A stretch of 64,000 nt of DNA from Curtobacterium sp. MCBD17_013 (lineage in GTDB: Bacteria > Actinomycetota > Actinomycetes > Actinomycetales > Microbacteriaceae): assembly GCF_003234565.1 (NCBI RefSeq), contig NZ_QKTU01000004.1:186001-250000 (forward strand). Direction: 5' to 3'. Positions 62,995-64,000 of the stretch are shown piece by piece (the stretch's first letter is position 1; every line of letters begins with the position of its first letter). Below the pieces are notes generated by a model. That model had not been told where the DNA came from. It did no database searches and saw only the letters and a program-made list of their open reading frames with translations. Both the position numbers and the translations under genes were made by a program.

Positions 62995-64000
62995 CGGCAC
63001 TTCCCCCCGGTCGTCGCGCACGAGCCGTCCGGGTTGTAGGCCGGCTGGACCTCGACCTGCGTCGTGACGCCGTAGGACGTCGACACGGGCTGCAGGAACT
63101 TCGGCGGCGCGGTCGTGAGCAGCCGGTTGTCGTAGATGTAGTTCTTCGTGAAGCCGGTGCTCACCTTGCCGTTGCCGCTGTTCGAGGTCGCGACCGTGCC
63201 GCGGTACTTCTGGGCGATCGAGCCCTTCACCGTCAGGGTGCCGAGCGCGCTCCCCTGGTCGTAGTTCTGCACGTAGAACGTGCCGTTGTTGCTGGCGATG
63301 GCCGCGTCGATCGTCAGGTTGGCGCCAGCGGATCGGACGAGCTGGACGTTGCGGCACGTGACGTAGTTGCCGTAGCCCTGGTAGTAGACCGACTGGTAGT
63401 TCCAGCACGTCATCGGGTTGTAGACCTCGACCGCGTTCTGCCCGACCAGGCCGAGGATGTCGTCGTTCGGGTCGGTGTAGGTGATGTCACCGGTCACCCA
63501 GACCGTGCCCGCCGATGCGATCGTCATGTGCCCCGAGAACCTGCCGCTGACGAAGACGTCGCCGGCGGTGCAGCTGTAGACGGACGACGCCGTCCCGGGT
63601 GTCGAGTCGGTGCCGATCCACTCGTTCGACGTCGGGTAGCCGACCCCGTTACTGAACGTCTGGTTGTCGCTGTAGCTGACCGAGTTGCCACTGACGGTCA
63701 CCTTGGTCGTGCAGTACGTGTTGGTGTAGCGCTGCGGGTACGACGAGCCCCAGTAGTTCGGGTCGGACTTCGTGGTGGGCACGCCCTGCACGTACATGAG
63801 GTTCGTCGGGAGCGTCGGGATCGTCGCACCGCTCGCGCTCTGGAGCGCGGCGCTGCTGCCACACAGTGCATCCGCTGCTGCCGCGTCCGAGGAGTGGCTC
63901 GTCGCGGTCACCTGCGTGAACCGCGTCCACGGGGACCAGATCGTCATGGTGCCGCCGCTGTTGAACTGCACCTTCGTCGGTCCGGTGTACAGGCACCCGG
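62991..64000 (-). CDS. Pilus-operon secreted protein, C-terminal part (5' end outside window)
   Basis: The C-terminal 336 residues of a longer protein; the frame is open to the window edge (CLYTGPTKVQFNSGG enters from there). It is rich in Thr, Ser, Tyr, Asn and Gly, with several Cys residues, and looks like an extracellular beta-rich domain with segments such as TIASAGTVWVTGDITYT and LTIDAAIASNNGTFYVQN. Polymer-forming (bactofilin- or beta-helix-like) folds read like this. Its place before pilD suggests a pilus-associated PilX-like or surface protein, but I do not recognise a family. Confidence 0.72.
   Translation of the reverse strand, partial: GCLYTGPTKVQFNSGGTMTIWSPWTRFTQVTATSHSSDAAAADALCGSSAALQSASGATIPTLPTNLMYVQGVPTTKSDPNYWGSSYPQRYTNTYCTTKVTVSGNSVSYSDNQTFSNGVGYPTSNEWIGTDSTPGTASSVYSCTAGDVFVSGRFSGHMTIASAGTVWVTGDITYTDPNDDILGLVGQNAVEVYNPMTCWNYQSVYYQGYGNYVTCRNVQLVRSAGANLTIDAAIASNNGTFYVQNYDQGSALGTLTVKGSIAQKYRGTVATSNSGNGKVSTGFTKNYIYDNRLLTTAPPKFLQPVSTSYGVTTQVEVQPAYNPDGSCATTGGKCR

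Noticed and set aside
1-64000. tRNA or rRNA genes, transposases, phage genes, attachment sites
   Set aside because: No cloverleaf with a T-loop consensus, rRNA-like stretch, transposase DDE motif or integrase was seen; a tRNAscan run would be needed to exclude a tRNA completely.

Overview
The window is about 64 kb of chromosome from a very GC-rich Gram-positive actinobacterium. The coding style, the conserved housekeeping order, a type IV pilus operon and a DUF6121-like membrane protein point to Microbacteriaceae, possibly Curtobacterium or a close relative. That genus assignment is an inference from gene content, not from a database comparison. Nothing looks like a prophage, a plasmid backbone, an insertion sequence or a CRISPR locus.

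Region 1 (1-12.5 kb) is accessory metabolism. It holds the 3' end of a phosphoketolase gene, a DUF3253 protein, an SDR oxidoreductase, an amino-acid type ABC binding lipoprotein, a RarD-like permease, a stand-alone groES with a double CIRCE operator, an NAD-epimerase, a secreted phosphoesterase ending in seven histidines, efeOB iron uptake genes without efeU, a THUMP-like methyltransferase and a DUF4190 membrane protein.

Region 2 (12.6-28.5 kb) is a cell-envelope and translation-fidelity cluster, almost all on the minus strand: rplM-rpsI-glmM, glmS-acpS, two tandem alr genes, tsaE, tsaB-rimI-tsaD, truA and an MBL hydrolase. coaA, gpx, an aldo-keto reductase and an SGNH hydrolase lie among them. 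It supplies UDP-GlcNAc precursors, D-amino acids for the wall, and the tRNA t6A modification.

Region 3 (28.5-33.6 kb) is an insertion between truA and rplQ: a DrrAB-type ABC exporter facing a 1086-residue AfsR/SARP regulator.

Region 4 (33.7-58.5 kb) is the alpha, spc, S10 and str ribosomal superoperon on the minus strand, with secY, adk, map, infA, rpoA, fusA and tuf. rpsN and rpsD are missing from their usual slots. An LCP-family gene on the plus strand interrupts it between infA and map, and a DarT-like ADP-ribosyltransferase plus a topoisomerase IB interrupt it between rpsJ and tuf.

Region 5 (59-64 kb) holds a small membrane protein and the pilO, pilN, pilM and pilD genes of a type IV pilus operon that continues beyond the right edge.

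Three signals recur. Eleven genes have a TANNNT box exactly 6-7 nt before the start codon, which suggests leaderless transcripts. Three different minisatellites (units of 17, 35 and 20 bp) lie at or just after the 3' ends of minus-strand genes (tsaD, map, tuf). Perfect gapless palindromes of 60 and 40 bp lie at gene ends. Four longer promoters with both -35 and -10 boxes are readable for groES, rplM, infA and rpsL.
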